A stretch of DNA of 64,000 nt. Origin: Streptomyces durmitorensis (GTDB lineage: Bacteria; Actinomycetota; Actinomycetes; Streptomycetales; Streptomycetaceae). Each line of letters begins with the position of its first letter. Position 1 is the stretch's first letter. The position numbers were made by a program, and so were the translations under genes. Shown one piece after another: positions 34,119-43,502 of this stretch. Under the pieces are notes generated by a model. That model did not search any database. It saw nothing but the letters and a program-made list of their open reading frames with translations, and was not told where the DNA came from. Where the stretch lies: NCBI RefSeq assembly GCF_023498005.1, contig NZ_CP097289.1, forward strand, positions 4,464,001 to 4,528,000. The letters run 5' to 3'.

Positions 34119-35834
34119 ATGACCGCAAGGTGGGCCCTCGCCGCCACCGAGGCCGGAGGCGCCACCCTCGCCCCCCTCGGGGAAGACGGCCTGCCCGCAG
34201 GCCCCACCCTGCACGAGCCGGACCTCGCCGGAGCCGTGCGCGACCGGCCCGACGTGAGCCGCTGGGTCTGGCGCTCCACCGCCGAGATCTATCCCGCCCT
34301 GTTCACCGCCGGCGTCCGCGTGGAGCGGTGCTATGACATCGAGGACGCCGAGCTCCTCCTCCTCGGTCACGAGGGCCGCCTCGGCGAGCCCCGCTCGGCC
34401 GCCGCCGCCTGGGCCCGGCTGCACAACGCCCCGGTGCCGGCCGACCCTCCCCCCAGAGCGGCAGCCCCCGGCGCCCAGGACTCCCTCTTCGAGCCCTCCC
34501 CCGTCACCTCCCTCCCCTTCGACGCCCTCCTGGAGGTGTATGCCGCGCAGCAGCGAAGACACGAGGCCGCCGAGCACCCCGGCAGGATGCGGCTGCTCAC
34601 GGCGGCCGAGTCGGCCGGGATGCTGGTGGCCGCCGAGATGAACGTGTCGGGCCTGCCCTGGCGCGCCGACGTCCACCACACCCTGCTCACCGAGCTCCTC
34701 GGCGAGCGGTATGCGGGCGGCGGCAGGAACGCGGGAGCAGCCGAGCCCCGCCGCCTCGCCGAGCTCGCCGACGAGATCTCCGCCGCCTTCGGCCGCCGCG
34801 TCCGCCCCGACCTGCCGAACGACGTGATCAAGGCCTTCGCGCAGGCCGGCATCAGGGTCAAGTCCACCCGGCGCTGGGAGCTGGAGGAGATCGACCACCC
34901 GGCGGTGCGCCCCCTCGTCGAGTACAAGAAGCTGTACCGGATCTGGACGGCGCACGGCTGGAGCTGGCTCCAGGACTGGGTGCGCGACGGCCGCTTCCGC
35001 GCCGAGTACACGCCGGGCGGCACCGTCAGCGGACGCTGGACGACGAACGGCGGTGGCGCGCTGCAGATCCCCAAGATCATCCGGCGTGCGGTCGTCGCCG
35101 ACCCCGGCTGGCGGCTCGTCGTCGCCGACGCCGATCAGATGGAGCCGCGGGTCCTCGCCGCGATCTCCCGCGACCGGGGCCTCATGGAGGTGGCCGGGAG
35201 CCACGAGGACCTCTACACACGCCTCTCGGACCGCGCGTTCTCCGGCGACCGCGACCACGCCAAGATCGCACTGCTCGGCGCCGTGTACGGGCAGACGTCG
35301 GGCGACGGCCTGAAGAACCTGGCGGCACTGCGCCGCAGATTCCCCGCCGCCGTCGCGTACGTCGACGACGCCGCGAAGGCGGGCGAGGAGGGCCGCCTCG
35401 TACGGACCTGGCTGGGTCGGACGAGCCCGCCGGCGGCCGGCGCGGACGACTTCGACGAGGCGGGCATCCCGCAGGAAGACCCTGCCGAACTGCCCTCCCA
35501 GGACGGCGAGTTCACTCCTGGGTATGCCTCGTCCAACACCCGCGCCCGCGGCCGCTTCACCCGCAACTTCGTCGTCCAGGGCAGCGCGGCCGACTGGGCC
35601 CTGCTGATGCTGGCCGCACTGCGTCAGTCCATCGCCGCGGCCGGTCTCCGCGCCGAGCTGGTCTTCTTCCAGCACGACGAGGTCATCGTGCACTGCCCGC
35701 AGGAGGAGGCCGAGACGGTCACGGCGGCGATCCGCGCGGCCGGCGACCTGGCGGGGCGCATCGCGTTCGGCGAGACGCCGGTGCGCTTCCCGTTCTCCGT
35801 GGCCGTGGTGGAGTGTTACGCGGACGCGAAGTAG
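34119..35834 (+). CDS. PolA-like DNA polymerase with degenerate 3'-5' exonuclease domain
   Basis: A 571-residue family A polymerase without a 5' nuclease domain. Polymerase motif A (DADQMEPRVLAAISRD), motif B (KIALLGAVYGQTSGDG) and motif C (FFQHDEVIVHC) are intact. The N-terminal 160 residues resemble a reduced exonuclease domain. Streptomyces carry this as a second PolA-like enzyme beside polA; its repair role is inferred. ATG 34119 is chosen because the upstream frame enters repeat DNA. It is divergent from the carbon-nitrogen hydrolase gene. Confidence 0.9.
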   Translation: MTARWALAATEAGGATLAPLGEDGLPAGPTLHEPDLAGAVRDRPDVSRWVWRSTAEIYPALFTAGVRVERCYDIEDAELLLLGHEGRLGEPRSAAAAWARLHNAPVPADPPPRAAAPGAQDSLFEPSPVTSLPFDALLEVYAAQQRRHEAAEHPGRMRLLTAAESAGMLVAAEMNVSGLPWRADVHHTLLTELLGERYAGGGRNAGAAEPRRLAELADEISAAFGRRVRPDLPNDVIKAFAQAGIRVKSTRRWELEEIDHPAVRPLVEYKKLYRIWTAHGWSWLQDWVRDGRFRAEYTPGGTVSGRWTTNGGGALQIPKIIRRAVVADPGWRLVVADADQMEPRVLAAISRDRGLMEVAGSHEDLYTRLSDRAFSGDRDHAKIALLGAVYGQTSGDGLKNLAALRRRFPAAVAYVDDAAKAGEEGRLVRTWLGRTSPPAAGADDFDEAGIPQEDPAELPSQDGEFTPGYASSNTRARGRFTRNFVVQGSAADWALLMLAALRQSIAAAGLRAELVFFQHDEVIVHCPQEEAETVTAAIRAAGDLAGRIAFGETPVRFPFSVAVVECYADAK

Positions 35835-35855
35835 CCCTGGTCCAGGACAGAGGGC

Positions 35856-38800
35856 TCAGCCCGCCCGCGCACCCGCCAGCAAGTCCTTCAGCTCGCCGAC
35901 GACCTCGCTGCTGTCCGTGCCGTCGAGCGCCTCGAGCGCCGCCCTCCACTGCGCGTACGCCTCTTCGGCCCGCCCCTCCGCGTACAGCAGGAGTCCGCTC
36001 TGGTGCCGGGCCAGGCCCGCCATGTGGGCGTCGGCCCGCTGCTCCGCACGTTCCAGGAGATCGGCGCACTCGCGCGCCGCGTCCTGTGGCCGGGACACCT
36101 CGCGCAGCGCGCGGACCATGCCGAGGCGCACCTTGGACTCGTTGTGCCAGTCCTCGGCCTCGCCGTGGATGCGCAGGCTCTCCTCGAAGTGCGTGAGCGC
36201 CATGTCCGGTTGGCCGAGGAGGAGGTAGGCGCGGCCGATGTCGCAGTGCGCTTCCTGGCGGAGGCCGGCGTGCGCGAGGGCCTCGCCGATGGCCAGGCTC
36301 CGCTCGTGGTGGTCGATCGCGGTGCGCGCGTCGGTGTGCTCGTAGATGTTGCCGAGGTGGCTGAGGGCGAAGGCCTCGCTCAACGGATCGTCCAGGGCTT
36401 TGGCCAGCTCCAGGCCCTGCCGCAGCGCCTCGGCCGACTCCTCGTAGCGGCCGAGCGCTTCGAGGAGCAGGCTGCGGTTGAGGACGGCGCGGTGCACGAA
36501 CGACACCCAGTCCAGCTCACGCCACAGGACCAGCGCCTCGTCGATCAGGGCGAGCGCCGCGCCGCTGCGCCCCGACACGTAGTTGAGGCCCGCGAGGTCG
36601 GTGAGGGCCTGCGCCTCGCCCGCGATGTCGCTCCACCGACGGGCCGCGGTCACCGCGAGGCGGTTCAGGAGGTCCGCCTCGCCGAGCCTGCCGCGGCGCT
36701 TGAGATACGAGAAGAAGCAGCGGACCAGCACGGGCAGCAGGACCGATTCGCGGCCGTGGCGGTCGGCGAGGGCGATGACGTTGGCGAGTTCCGTGTCGCC
36801 CCAGGCGAAGGCGTCATCGGTGGACATCGGCGGCACGGCGGGGACCGGGGAGCCGTCGGCGGTGTGCCGGGGCGGCAGCCGCTCGTCGACTCCCCGCAGC
36901 CGCTCGTCGACCCCCCGCAGTCGCTCGTCGACTCCCCGCAGCCGGTCGTCGCGGTCCAGGCCCTCCGGCATGATCGCCATCACGGTCTGCCGCGCCGACT
37001 CCGCGTACCACTGGAGCGCCGATTCCACGACGTCCGCCGCCCCCGTGCCGTCCTGGTGGGCCGCCTCCCTCGCGAAGTCGCGTACGAGATCGTGCGGGGC
37101 ATAGCGGCCGTAGGCCGTCTCTTCGAGGAGCGCGACGTCGACGAGCCGGTCGAGCGCGGCCCCCGCGCGCCACTCCTCCACGCCCAACAGCCGGGCGACG
37201 AGCGGGACTCCGTACGCCGGGAGATCCAGCGCCCCGATCACGGCGAGGGCGGCGGCCGCGTCCCGGTCGGACTCGCGCTCCGACATGCGCAGCGCGTCCA
37301 GGGCCACGGCGAGCGAGCGCCGCACGCTCAAGTCGTCGTGCTCCAGGTGATGCAGCCGCCCGCCGCTGACGGTGAGGAGTTCGGCGAGGGCGTCCGGGGT
37401 GAGCGCGCGGCGGGCGGCGAGGCGGGCCGCGATGATGCGCAGGGCCAGCGGGAGGCGGCCCGCGAGTTCGACCAGGGGGTGCCCGGCGTCGAGCCCCGCC
37501 CGCCCGGAGACGGCGCGCAGCAGGGCGATGCTGTCCCCCGCGGAGAGCGGCTCCAGCGGGAATCGTCCCGCGCCGTCGAGCGCGGTGAGCGGAGAACGGC
37601 TGGTGACGATGGTCGCGCAGCCGGAGCCCGCGGGCAGCAGCGGCCGCACCTGCGCGGCGGTCGCCGCGTCGTCCAGGACCAGCAGGGTGCGGGTGGGCGC
37701 GAGCAGCGAGCGGAGCAACGCGGCTGCGGCGTCCGGGTGTTCGGGGCTGTGGTTCGACTCGACCCCGAGGTCCCGGAGCAGGGCGGCGAGGGCCTGGTCG
37801 GGCGTGAGGGGCGTCATGCCCGGGGTGGCCCCGCGCAGATTGACGTAGAGCTGCCCGTCGGGGAAGTGCTCGCGCAGCCGGTGGGCCACGTGCAGGGCGA
37901 GCGCGCTCTTCCCCACGCCCGCCATGCCGGACAGAACGGCGACGGGAGGCGCGGAACCGGGCGCCCGGCCGAGCGCGTCACTGCTGCCGCCCTGCCCCGT
38001 GAGGAGCGGCGCCAGGGAGCGCACCACTTCTTCGCGGCCCGTGAAGTGGGGTGGGGATGGGGGGAGTTGAGCGGGTCGGGTGGATGCGGACGCGGGGACG
38101 GAGGCGGGGGCGGGGACGGAGGCGGAGGCGGAGGCGGGGACGGAGGCGGAGGCGGAGGCGGAGGCGGAGGCGGGGACGGAGGCGGAGGCGGGGACGGGGA
38201 CGGAGGCGGAGGCGGAGGCGGAGGCGGGGACGGAGGCGGAGGCGGAGGCAGGGGCGGGGGTTGGTACGGGTGCGGGTGCGTGGGCTGGTGCGGGAGCCGG
38301 TGCAGGGACGACGGCCGCGTCGGGGCCCGGCGCGGGGAGCGCTTCGGACTCCGGACCGACGGGGACTCCGGATCCCGGACCGACGGAGACACCGGATCCC
38401 GAACCGACGGGAACGCCGGATCCCGAGCCGACGGAGACACCGGATCCCGGACCGACGGGCGGTTGGGCCGGACCTCCGACCTCGGACCCCGAACCGACAG
38501 ACAGTCCGGCCGAACCCCCAACCTCGGACCCCGAACCGACAGACAGTCCGGCCGAACCCCCAACCTCGGACCCCGAACCGACAGACAGTCCGGCCGAACC
38601 CCCAACCTCGGACCCCGAACCGACAGACAGTCCGGCCGAACCCCCAACCTCGGACCCCGAACCGACAGACAGTCCGGCCGAACCCCCAACCTCGGACCCC
38701 GAACCGACAGACAGTCGGGCCGAACCCCCGACCTCGGACCCCGGGCCGGCGGTTACTTCGAGTTCCGGAGCAGGCCGCCCCGCCCCAGCGGCCCCGCCAA

Positions 38801-39752
38801 GCCCGGCCCCGGACACCACGCCACGCCCAGCCCCAGCGGCCCCGCCGAGCCCAGCCCCGGACGCCACACCACGCCCGCCCCCAGAACCCACACCAAGCCC
38901 CGCCCCGGACACCACGCCACGCCCAGCCCCGGAACCCACACCAAGCCCAACCCCAACGACCCCACCAAGCCCCACCGAAGCCGCCCCCGCAGGCTCCTGC
39001 AGCACCTCCCGATGCGCCTCCCGCACCGAGGCGCCCGGTTCCACGCCCAGTTCGTCCACCAGCCTGCGCCGCAGCTCGCGGTGGACGGCGAGTGCCTCCG
39101 CCTGGCGGCCCGTGCGGTGCAGCACCAGCATCAGCTGCCGGTGGAAGGTCTCCCGCAAGGGGTACTCGGCGACCAGTTCCGCCAGCTCCGGCACGAGCCC
39201 TCCGCCACCGGCACCGGCACCGGTGGCCAACTCCGCGTCGTAGCGCAGTTCGAGGGCGAGGAGCCGCGCCTCCTCAAGGCGCGGTACGAGCGCGTGGCCC
39301 GCCGCATCCGCGGGCAGCCCGCCCAGCGGTGCGCCGCGCCACAGGGAGAGCGCGCCGGACGCGGCGTCCGCGCAGCCGTCCCAGTCACGTTGCGCGTGCG
39401 CGGCACGGGCCTGCGCGACCAACTGCTCGAAGACCCGCACGTCCAGCTCACCGTCGGCCACCCGCAGCCGGTACCCCGGAGGCACCGCCCGCAGCCGTTC
39501 CGGATCGTCGAGGAGACGGCGCAGCCGCGTCACGTGGTTCTGCAGCGAGGCGTGCGCGGACGCGGGCGGCGCGCCGCCCCACAGTGCGTCCTTGAGGGCG
39601 TCGACGGATACCACCCGGCCCGGTTCGAGCAGCAGCGCGGCCAGCAGGGCCCGGCCCTTGGCGCTCTGCACGGGCTGGGGCTCGCCGTCGGCGTCGTACA
39701 CGGCAGGCGCGCCCAGGAGTCCGAATCGCAACCCGTCGCACCGCACGTCCAC
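35856..39752 (-). CDS. AfsR/SARP family regulator with very long repetitive linker
   Basis: About 1298 residues. Order of domains: OmpR-type winged helix (1-95), bacterial transcriptional activation domain (96-245), low-complexity linker (about 254-559), NB-ARC with P-loop GMAGVGKS (about 612), and a TPR region (about 970-1290). SARPs activate secondary-metabolism or morphological genes and bind direct repeats. GTG 39752 is preferred over the open frame to 39818, because GGGAGA lies just upstream and a palindrome lies beyond. The linker holds a 42-bp minisatellite and Ala/Ser hexamer repeats. RLRGVDE repeats occur near 36890-36960. No biosynthetic cluster is adjacent. Confidence 0.9.
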   Translation of the reverse strand: MDVRCDGLRFGLLGAPAVYDADGEPQPVQSAKGRALLAALLLEPGRVVSVDALKDALWGGAPPASAHASLQNHVTRLRRLLDDPERLRAVPPGYRLRVADGELDVRVFEQLVAQARAAHAQRDWDGCADAASGALSLWRGAPLGGLPADAAGHALVPRLEEARLLALELRYDAELATGAGAGGGGLVPELAELVAEYPLRETFHRQLMLVLHRTGRQAEALAVHRELRRRLVDELGVEPGASVREAHREVLQEPAGAASVGLGGVVGVGLGVGSGAGRGVVSGAGLGVGSGGGRGVASGAGLGGAAGAGRGVVSGAGLGGAAGAGRPAPELEVTAGPGSEVGGSARLSVGSGSEVGGSAGLSVGSGSEVGGSAGLSVGSGSEVGGSAGLSVGSGSEVGGSAGLSVGSGSEVGGSAGLSVGSGSEVGGPAQPPVGPGSGVSVGSGSGVPVGSGSGVSVGPGSGVPVGPESEALPAPGPDAAVVPAPAPAPAHAPAPVPTPAPASASASVPASASASASVPVPASASVPASASASASASVPASASASVPAPASVPASASTRPAQLPPSPPHFTGREEVVRSLAPLLTGQGGSSDALGRAPGSAPPVAVLSGMAGVGKSALALHVAHRLREHFPDGQLYVNLRGATPGMTPLTPDQALAALLRDLGVESNHSPEHPDAAAALLRSLLAPTRTLLVLDDAATAAQVRPLLPAGSGCATIVTSRSPLTALDGAGRFPLEPLSAGDSIALLRAVSGRAGLDAGHPLVELAGRLPLALRIIAARLAARRALTPDALAELLTVSGGRLHHLEHDDLSVRRSLAVALDALRMSERESDRDAAAALAVIGALDLPAYGVPLVARLLGVEEWRAGAALDRLVDVALLEETAYGRYAPHDLVRDFAREAAHQDGTGAADVVESALQWYAESARQTVMAIMPEGLDRDDRLRGVDERLRGVDERLRGVDERLPPRHTADGSPVPAVPPMSTDDAFAWGDTELANVIALADRHGRESVLLPVLVRCFFSYLKRRGRLGEADLLNRLAVTAARRWSDIAGEAQALTDLAGLNYVSGRSGAALALIDEALVLWRELDWVSFVHRAVLNRSLLLEALGRYEESAEALRQGLELAKALDDPLSEAFALSHLGNIYEHTDARTAIDHHERSLAIGEALAHAGLRQEAHCDIGRAYLLLGQPDMALTHFEESLRIHGEAEDWHNESKVRLGMVRALREVSRPQDAARECADLLERAEQRADAHMAGLARHQSGLLLYAEGRAEEAYAQWRAALEALDGTDSSEVVGELKDLLAGARAG
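38085..38260. repeat. GAGGCG/GGGACG hexamer repeats in the SARP linker
   Basis: Near-perfect 6-bp repeats encode alternating Ala-Ser with interspersed Val-Pro on the minus strand. Reading frame is preserved throughout. Confidence 0.85.
38491..38742. repeat. 42-bp minisatellite, six units, in the SARP linker
   Basis: GAACCGACAG recurs at 38491, 38533, 38575, 38617, 38659 and 38701, an exact 42-bp period. Each unit encodes the 14-residue GSGSEVGGSAGLSV on the minus strand. Units are almost identical, implying recent expansion or gene conversion. Confidence 0.92.
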
Positions 39753-39759
39753 GCCATCT

Positions 39760-39800
39760 CCCGCCAACCGTTGGCCACATGTTAGCGATCGGTTGGCGGG
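39760..39800. promoter_or_regulatory. Inverted repeat upstream of the SARP gene
   Basis: Perfect 11-bp arms CCCGCCAACCG (39760-39770) and CGGTTGGCGGG (39790-39800) begin 8 bp upstream of the GTG start. The left arm covers the ribosome site, so it could be an operator or an mRNA hairpin that occludes translation. Confidence 0.6.
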
Positions 39801-39910
39801 CCCTGATGGAATCAACACATCGGGCCCGGCCCCGCCGGTACTCGCGCCAAGCGCGTAACTCGGGGGAGTGTCACCGTTGTGGCCGGGCCCGCTCAGTTTC
39901 TGCGATGCAC

Positions 39911-39943
39911 CCTCAACTTCCTTACGGGGTGGAGAAGTTGAGG
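39911..39943. terminator. Hairpin between the sensor kinase and SARP genes
   Basis: Arms CCTCAACTTC and GAAGTTGAGG, extended by GCAC/GTGC with a bulge. It lies downstream of the kinase gene and is probably its terminator. The rest of 39801-40159 contains an imperfect tandem pair (TCACCGTATCCACGCG/TCACCGTACCCACGCG, 39976-40012) and no gene. Confidence 0.6.
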
Positions 39944-40159
39944 TGCTCGCGGAATCGAAGCAGCCGCGCGGGAGTCACCGTATCCACGCGAGCGTCACCG
40001 TACCCACGCGGCGAGCACCTGCCCGCGGACCCCGGCCACACGCACCGGCCTCCGGATTCCAGCACCAGGTGCTCACCGATCTCCCACCATTCGCTCACGC
40101 GGATGAGGCCCGCCATGACGCCCCGCGGTGGTATCCCCGGGTAACACCCGCGGCGCCCC

Positions 40160-42232
40160 TCATCCCGAAGGCAGCCGCACCGTGAACACCGCCCCCTCCC
40201 CCGGCGTGCTCCGCGCCGTCACCGTCCCGTCGTGCCCCTCCACCAGCTGGCGGACGATCGCGAGGCCGAGCCCGCTGCCGCCGGTCGCCCGCGTACGTGA
40301 CTTGTCCGCGCGCCAGAAGCGGTCGAAGACGTGCGGCAGGTCATCGGGATCGATGCCGGTACCGGTGTCGGCGACCTCCACCACCACCGCGTCGAGCGTG
40401 GCCCGGCAGCTGATCGTGACGCTGCCGCCCTCCGGGGTGTGCCGGACCGCGTTGGAGACCAGGTTGCCGATCGCCTGCCGGAGCCGGAGCGGGTCGGCCG
40501 TGAAACAGGGGTCGCCGAGCGTCGTCGCGCTCAGCCGTACGCCCGCCGCCTCGGCCCCGGCCTGGTGCGCCGCCGCGACCTGGTCCACGACGTCGGACGC
40601 GTGCACGGGCTCGCGGTGCAGCCGGAGCGTACCGGCGTCGGCGGCGGCGAGATCCTGCAGGTCATTGACGATGTGCTGGAGGAGCAGGGCCTCTTCGAGG
40701 AGCGAGGTGACGAGCTCGGGATCGGTGGCGACCACGCCGTCCTCGGCCGCCTCCAGCCAGCCACGGATGTTCGAGAGCGGCGTACGCAGCTCGTGCGCGA
40801 CGTCGCTCACCATGGCCTGGCGCTGGTCCTCAAGGGCCTTGCGGTGGGCGGCCATGTCGTTGAAGGCGTCGGCGAGCTGGCGGATCTCGCCCGCCGATCC
40901 CGCCGAGCGCGCCGTGACGGGTTCCGCGGCCTCGCCCGTCTTCATCCGCTGGGTCGCGGCGGTCAGCGCCCGCAGCGGGCGGGTCAGCCGGGTCGCGGCG
41001 AAGGCGGTCACGGCGACCGTCACCGCGAGGATGCCCGCCGAGAGGCCCGCGAGCCGGGTGGTGTTGGCCCCCGAGAGGCTGAACCGCGAGCTCTCGACCG
41101 CGCGGGCCACCGCGGTGCGCGAACCGTCGGAGCTGGTGACGAAGAGGAGCGCGGGCTCGGAGACGTACAGCCCGAGCTGCTCGCGCCGGGCGCTGCCCAC
41201 ACAGGCGGCGGTCTTGGTGTCGTACTCGTTGCCGACACGGCTGACACCGCCCGTCGGTTCAGGGACGTACGACGATGCCGAAGGGGTGCTCGTGGGCGTG
41301 CCCGGCTCCTTGGTCGGAACACTCGGCTCCGGTCCGACCCGGCCGCCGCCCGGCTCCGGTCCGACCCGGCCGCCGCCCGGCTCCACGGGCCTGTCCGTCG
41401 CCGTCTCCGCGTCCGTGGGGATGTAGCGCCCGGAATCACGGTCGAACACGCCCAGCGACTGCCACCACGTCAGATCGAGCCCGACCTTGACGGGCGGGGC
41501 GTCCCCGCGGCGCAGGCACGCGTTGGTGAGCTCGTTGAGCCGGTCGAGCGCCTTGCTCTCCGTACGGGTGGGCATGTCGAGCCGGTAGTCATGGCAGCTG
41601 GAGTCGAGGAGCTGGGACGGATCGTTGGGCGCCTCGACGCGCGGACGCCCGCTGGGCCCTTGGACGACCCGGGCGGAGACCCCGAGGTCCTGCATGCAGC
41701 CCACGATGCTCCCGGCCACCTTCCCCAGCTCTTTCCGCTCCGTCCCCGGCAGCCGGAAGGGCCCGACCGCACGCGGATCGATGCGGTCCTGGCCCCCGGC
41801 CTCCGCGTCCGCGCTCCCCGCACCGGCGGTCAACGCCCCGTCGACGGCCAGCGGATCGACGACGGCCGAGGCCTTGGACGGCAGCTCGTCACCGGAAGAC
41901 CCCTTGCCGCCCTTGCCTCCCTTACCCCGCGAGTCGGCGATGACGACACGGTCCTGCGTGGTCAGGGTGATGCGCCGCCCGGTCTGCCGGGCCAGCTCCC
42001 GCACGGTCTTCTCGGCGCCCTGCCACCCGGGCGCACCGGCCGCGAGGCCGAGCAGTTCGTCGTAGACACGGGCGTCGTCGGCGAGCACCTGCCCCTGTTC
42101 CTGCCGGATCGCGCCGGACGTGGTCTGCGCGGCCAGCCAGGCGGTGGCGGCGATCGAGACCACGGAGACGAGCACGGAGACGGCCAGCAGCCGGGGCAGC
42201 AGGCTCTTGCGGAACGGTATGTCACGCGCCAT
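40160..42232 (-). CDS. Sensor histidine kinase
   Basis: A 690-residue membrane kinase. TM1 is at about 12-32, a large extracellular sensor region of about 350 residues follows, then TM2 (about 390-412), HAMP, HisKA with phospho-acceptor His in VAHELRTPLSNIRG (about 479), and HATPase_c (GLGLAIVRQLVEGHDG). The sensor domain carries a 9-residue repeat GGGRVGPEP encoded by a 27-bp tandem duplication (41324-41377) and a Pro/Thr/Ser stretch. It overlaps the response regulator gene by 11 bp. Confidence 0.93.
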   Translation of the reverse strand: MARDIPFRKSLLPRLLAVSVLVSVVSIAATAWLAAQTTSGAIRQEQGQVLADDARVYDELLGLAAGAPGWQGAEKTVRELARQTGRRITLTTQDRVVIADSRGKGGKGGKGSSGDELPSKASAVVDPLAVDGALTAGAGSADAEAGGQDRIDPRAVGPFRLPGTERKELGKVAGSIVGCMQDLGVSARVVQGPSGRPRVEAPNDPSQLLDSSCHDYRLDMPTRTESKALDRLNELTNACLRRGDAPPVKVGLDLTWWQSLGVFDRDSGRYIPTDAETATDRPVEPGGGRVGPEPGGGRVGPEPSVPTKEPGTPTSTPSASSYVPEPTGGVSRVGNEYDTKTAACVGSARREQLGLYVSEPALLFVTSSDGSRTAVARAVESSRFSLSGANTTRLAGLSAGILAVTVAVTAFAATRLTRPLRALTAATQRMKTGEAAEPVTARSAGSAGEIRQLADAFNDMAAHRKALEDQRQAMVSDVAHELRTPLSNIRGWLEAAEDGVVATDPELVTSLLEEALLLQHIVNDLQDLAAADAGTLRLHREPVHASDVVDQVAAAHQAGAEAAGVRLSATTLGDPCFTADPLRLRQAIGNLVSNAVRHTPEGGSVTISCRATLDAVVVEVADTGTGIDPDDLPHVFDRFWRADKSRTRATGGSGLGLAIVRQLVEGHDGTVTARSTPGEGAVFTVRLPSG

Positions 42233-43004
42233 GGCGCGCCGCCCCGACGGCCGCGCCCGTGAGCTTGTACCCGACGCCGAAGACGGTCACGAGATGCCGG
42301 GGCCTGCGCGGATCGACCTCGATCTTCTTGCGCAGATTCAGGATGTGTACGTCGACGGTGCGCACGGATATGTACCCGGACGACCCGTGGATACGATCGA
42401 GCAGCTGGGGCCGTGTGAACACCCGCTCCGGCTCCGCGGCCAGCGCGGCGAGCAGCTCGAACTCCCCCGGCGTGCACTCGACGAGCCGCCCGTCGACGGT
42501 CACCTCATGCCGTACGGGATCGACGGAGAGCCCGCCGACCCGCAGCACACGCGGCACGGCTTCGGCGCCCTCGACGACCGGATGGTGCGTGCCCTGGGAG
42601 CGCCGGAGCAGCGTACGGACTCGGGCCATCAGCTCGCGCGGGCTGTACGGCTTGGTCAGATAGTCGTCGGCCCCGAGATCGAGGCCGAGCAGCAGATCGT
42701 CCTCGGTCGTGCGGGCGGTCAGCATCAGAATCGGAATCCCGACGACGGATCCGCTCGCGCTCCCGCCCCCGTTCCCGCTCCCTCCCCCGTTCCCGCCCCG
42801 CAGGACGCGCGTGACACCGAGCCCGTCGACCCGCGGCATCATCACGTCGAGCACGAGCAGGTCCGGCGGCCTGCGCCGCACCTCGTCGATCGCGGCGCGC
42901 CCGTCGTGGACGACGGCGACCGTGTGGCCCTCGCGCTCCAGATAGCGGCGGACCAGCTCGGCCTGTTTCTCGTCATCCTCCGCGACCAGGACAAAAGCGC
43001 ACAT
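42222..43004 (-). CDS. OmpR-family response regulator with a Gly/Ser insertion in the receiver
   Basis: A 260-residue regulator. The receiver (about 1-140) has acidic pocket AEDD, phospho-Asp in LLVLDVMMPRVDG, Thr in ILMLTAR and Lys in YLTKPY. The winged helix (about 160-250) is intact (YISVRTVDVHILNLRKKI). About 18 Gly/Ser/Asn residues (around GGNGGGSGNGGGSASGS) are inserted between VTRVLR and IPILML, where the receiver normally has a short loop. The start is ATG 43004 (MCAFVLVAEDD); ATG 43016 and an alternative start at 43037 also lie in frame. It is first in the operon, before the kinase. Confidence 0.93.
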   Translation of the reverse strand: MCAFVLVAEDDEKQAELVRRYLEREGHTVAVVHDGRAAIDEVRRRPPDLLVLDVMMPRVDGLGVTRVLRGGNGGGSGNGGGSASGSVVGIPILMLTARTTEDDLLLGLDLGADDYLTKPYSPRELMARVRTLLRRSQGTHHPVVEGAEAVPRVLRVGGLSVDPVRHEVTVDGRLVECTPGEFELLAALAAEPERVFTRPQLLDRIHGSSGYISVRTVDVHILNLRKKIEVDPRRPRHLVTVFGVGYKLTGAAVGAARHGA

Positions 43005-43103
43005 GGTCTGGAGCATAAGCGGGGCGGGCCGGGCCAAACGGAATCCGGACAGCGGCCTGACAGGATCCTCATAACTCCTCGGCCCGCCCCCGAGGACGCC
43101 GCC

Positions 43104-43502
43104 CTACCCCTCGTGAGGCACGACCACGACCTGGAAGTCGTCCTCATAGACGATCCGCCCGGGATCCGATGACCGCACCACCCGGCACTCGATGCCGTGG
43201 GCGTCAAGAATCTCCAGATAGCCGGGTACGCGCTCGATGAGATGGGTGGCGGTGACCTTGAACCAGGCCACGGCGCAGGGCGTGACGTCCTGGTCGTAGA
43301 CGGTGGGGTCGACCTTCGACGGGATCGGATACGCGGCGTCGTACCAGTCGTTGTTGGCCCGCCGGAACCGCTCCTGCTCCGGCGTCAACTTCCCTTCCCT
43401 GGCAAGCCCGTTGACGAGGACGAAGACCCCTGGGAAGTGCCCTCGCGGATGGCGCACGGGCGACTCGTAACGAACGTAAGAGGCATCACTGGCATCACTC
43501 AT
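43104..43502 (-). CDS. Conserved hypothetical protein
   Basis: A 132-residue soluble protein, MSDASDASYVRYESPVRHPRG onward, with VFVLVNGLAREGKLTPEQERFRR and FKVTATHLIERVPGYLEIL. I do not recognise a named domain. The ATG at 43502 is favoured over an in-frame upstream codon at 43547. Composition and codon use are those of a normal coding gene. It lies upstream of the response regulator on the same strand, 100 bp away. Confidence 0.72.
   Translation of the reverse strand: MSDASDASYVRYESPVRHPRGHFPGVFVLVNGLAREGKLTPEQERFRRANNDWYDAAYPIPSKVDPTVYDQDVTPCAVAWFKVTATHLIERVPGYLEILDAHGIECRVVRSSDPGRIVYEDDFQVVVVPHEG

Noticed and set aside
38491..38742. CRISPR-like array
   Set aside because: Direct repeats without spacers, fully in frame inside a gene; no cas genes anywhere in the window.
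36003..39785. 1260-residue plus-strand open frame opposite the SARP gene
   Set aside because: Antisense shadow of the SARP gene; its middle is Gly/Asp repeats from the minisatellite and it has no domain.
39922..40116. 64-residue minus-strand open frame upstream of the SARP gene
   Set aside because: It crosses a hairpin and tandem repeat and shows no conserved motif or ribosome site.
35856..43004. Secondary-metabolite gene cluster around the SARP and two-component genes
   Set aside because: No polyketide, peptide or terpene synthase or tailoring gene is present; SARPs and DrrAB-like exporters also occur outside clusters.
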